Position numbers and translations under genes: made by a program
Shown here: positions 42,137 through 42,183 of the stretch, one piece after another
Layout: each line of letters starts with the position of its first letter
Numbering within the stretch: the first letter of the stretch is position 1
The notes under the pieces: generated by a model
The model's database searches: none
What the model was told of the DNA's origin: nothing
The model's input: only the letters and a program-made list of their open reading frames with translations
Assembly (NCBI GenBank): GCA_902464035.1
Contig: CABQHT010000013.1
Coordinates: 1 to 42,183 of the forward strand
Length of the DNA: 42,183 nt
Direction: 5' to 3'
From: an uncultured Collinsella sp.
GTDB lineage: Bacteria; Actinomycetota; Coriobacteriia; Coriobacteriales; Coriobacteriaceae

Positions 42137-42183
42137 TTACTCCTTCTTGAGACCGTGCTTCTCGACTATCTCGTCCACTATCT
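42137..42183 (-). CDS. 3' end of a minus-strand gene (truncated by the window)
   Basis: Read on the minus strand from the window edge, the frame IVDEIVEKHGLKKE ends at TAA (42137-42139). Only about 14 residues are visible, with a charged helical character. Coding is inferred from amino acid composition and the clean stop. The identity cannot be told. Confidence 0.4.
   Translation of the reverse strand, partial: IVDEIVEKHGLKKE

Overview
The window is G+C-rich, densely coded and low in intergenic DNA. The gene set (split pyruvate formate-lyase, flavin-based redox locus, TCTxPxTC zinc-ribbon surface repeats, CLC, KDG permease) fits an anaerobic gut actinobacterium of the Coriobacteriia, most like Collinsella. 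That assignment is inferred from gene content and style; no 16S or other phylogenetic marker is present to confirm it.

Layout. (1) 1-6341: a co-directional extracytosolic flavin redox locus: a partial FMN-binding protein, a second small FMN-binding protein, a NapH-like membrane ferredoxin, the flavin transferase ApbE, a NusG-domain-II protein, and two fused ECF transporter proteins (S component-ATPase, and ATPase-EcfT). (2) 6435-8734: a membrane-anchored Ntn amide hydrolase and phosphofructokinase. (3) 9128-14405: a membrane-bound XRE regulator, a small conserved protein, and a MacB/FtsX-type ABC transporter on the minus strand. (4) 14677-19937: a GyrI-like protein behind a LexA-type box, a CLC transporter, a two-component system and a DNA alkyltransferase. 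(5) 20394-25685: aspartate-family amino acid genes asd and lysC (minus) and thrC and thrB (plus). (6) 25976-28070: an A+T-richer insert with two HTH regulators and a zinc-ribbon membrane protein. (7) 28218-29862: engB, an MTA/SAH nucleosidase and a serine-hydrolase remnant. (8) 29886-34576: the anaerobic pyruvate formate-lyase cluster (pflA, degV, a separate glycyl-radical subunit, pflB). (9) 35040-36911: a KDG permease and a sugar-acid SDR dehydrogenase. (10) 37161-41832: a MarR-controlled heterodimeric ABC exporter. The window ends inside a minus-strand gene.

Most notable points. Pyruvate formate-lyase is encoded as two proteins, with the glycyl-radical domain as its own 83-residue gene. 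Intergenic spaces carry a family of large nested palindromes (five copies, at about 8.8, 20.3, 24.7, 25.8 and 32.1 kb). Their short core motifs are constant while their long arms differ from copy to copy yet stay complementary within each copy; in several the outermost arm runs into the adjacent coding end. Three other intergenic repeat types are present: a dispersed hairpin in three copies, a palindromic 61-62 bp tandem array, and a 52-53 bp tandem array. The ECF transporter is collapsed into two fusion proteins, one with an apparently degenerate ATPase.

No tRNA, rRNA, CRISPR array, insertion sequence transposase or prophage gene was seen. All coordinates and motifs were read by eye; no database search was run.
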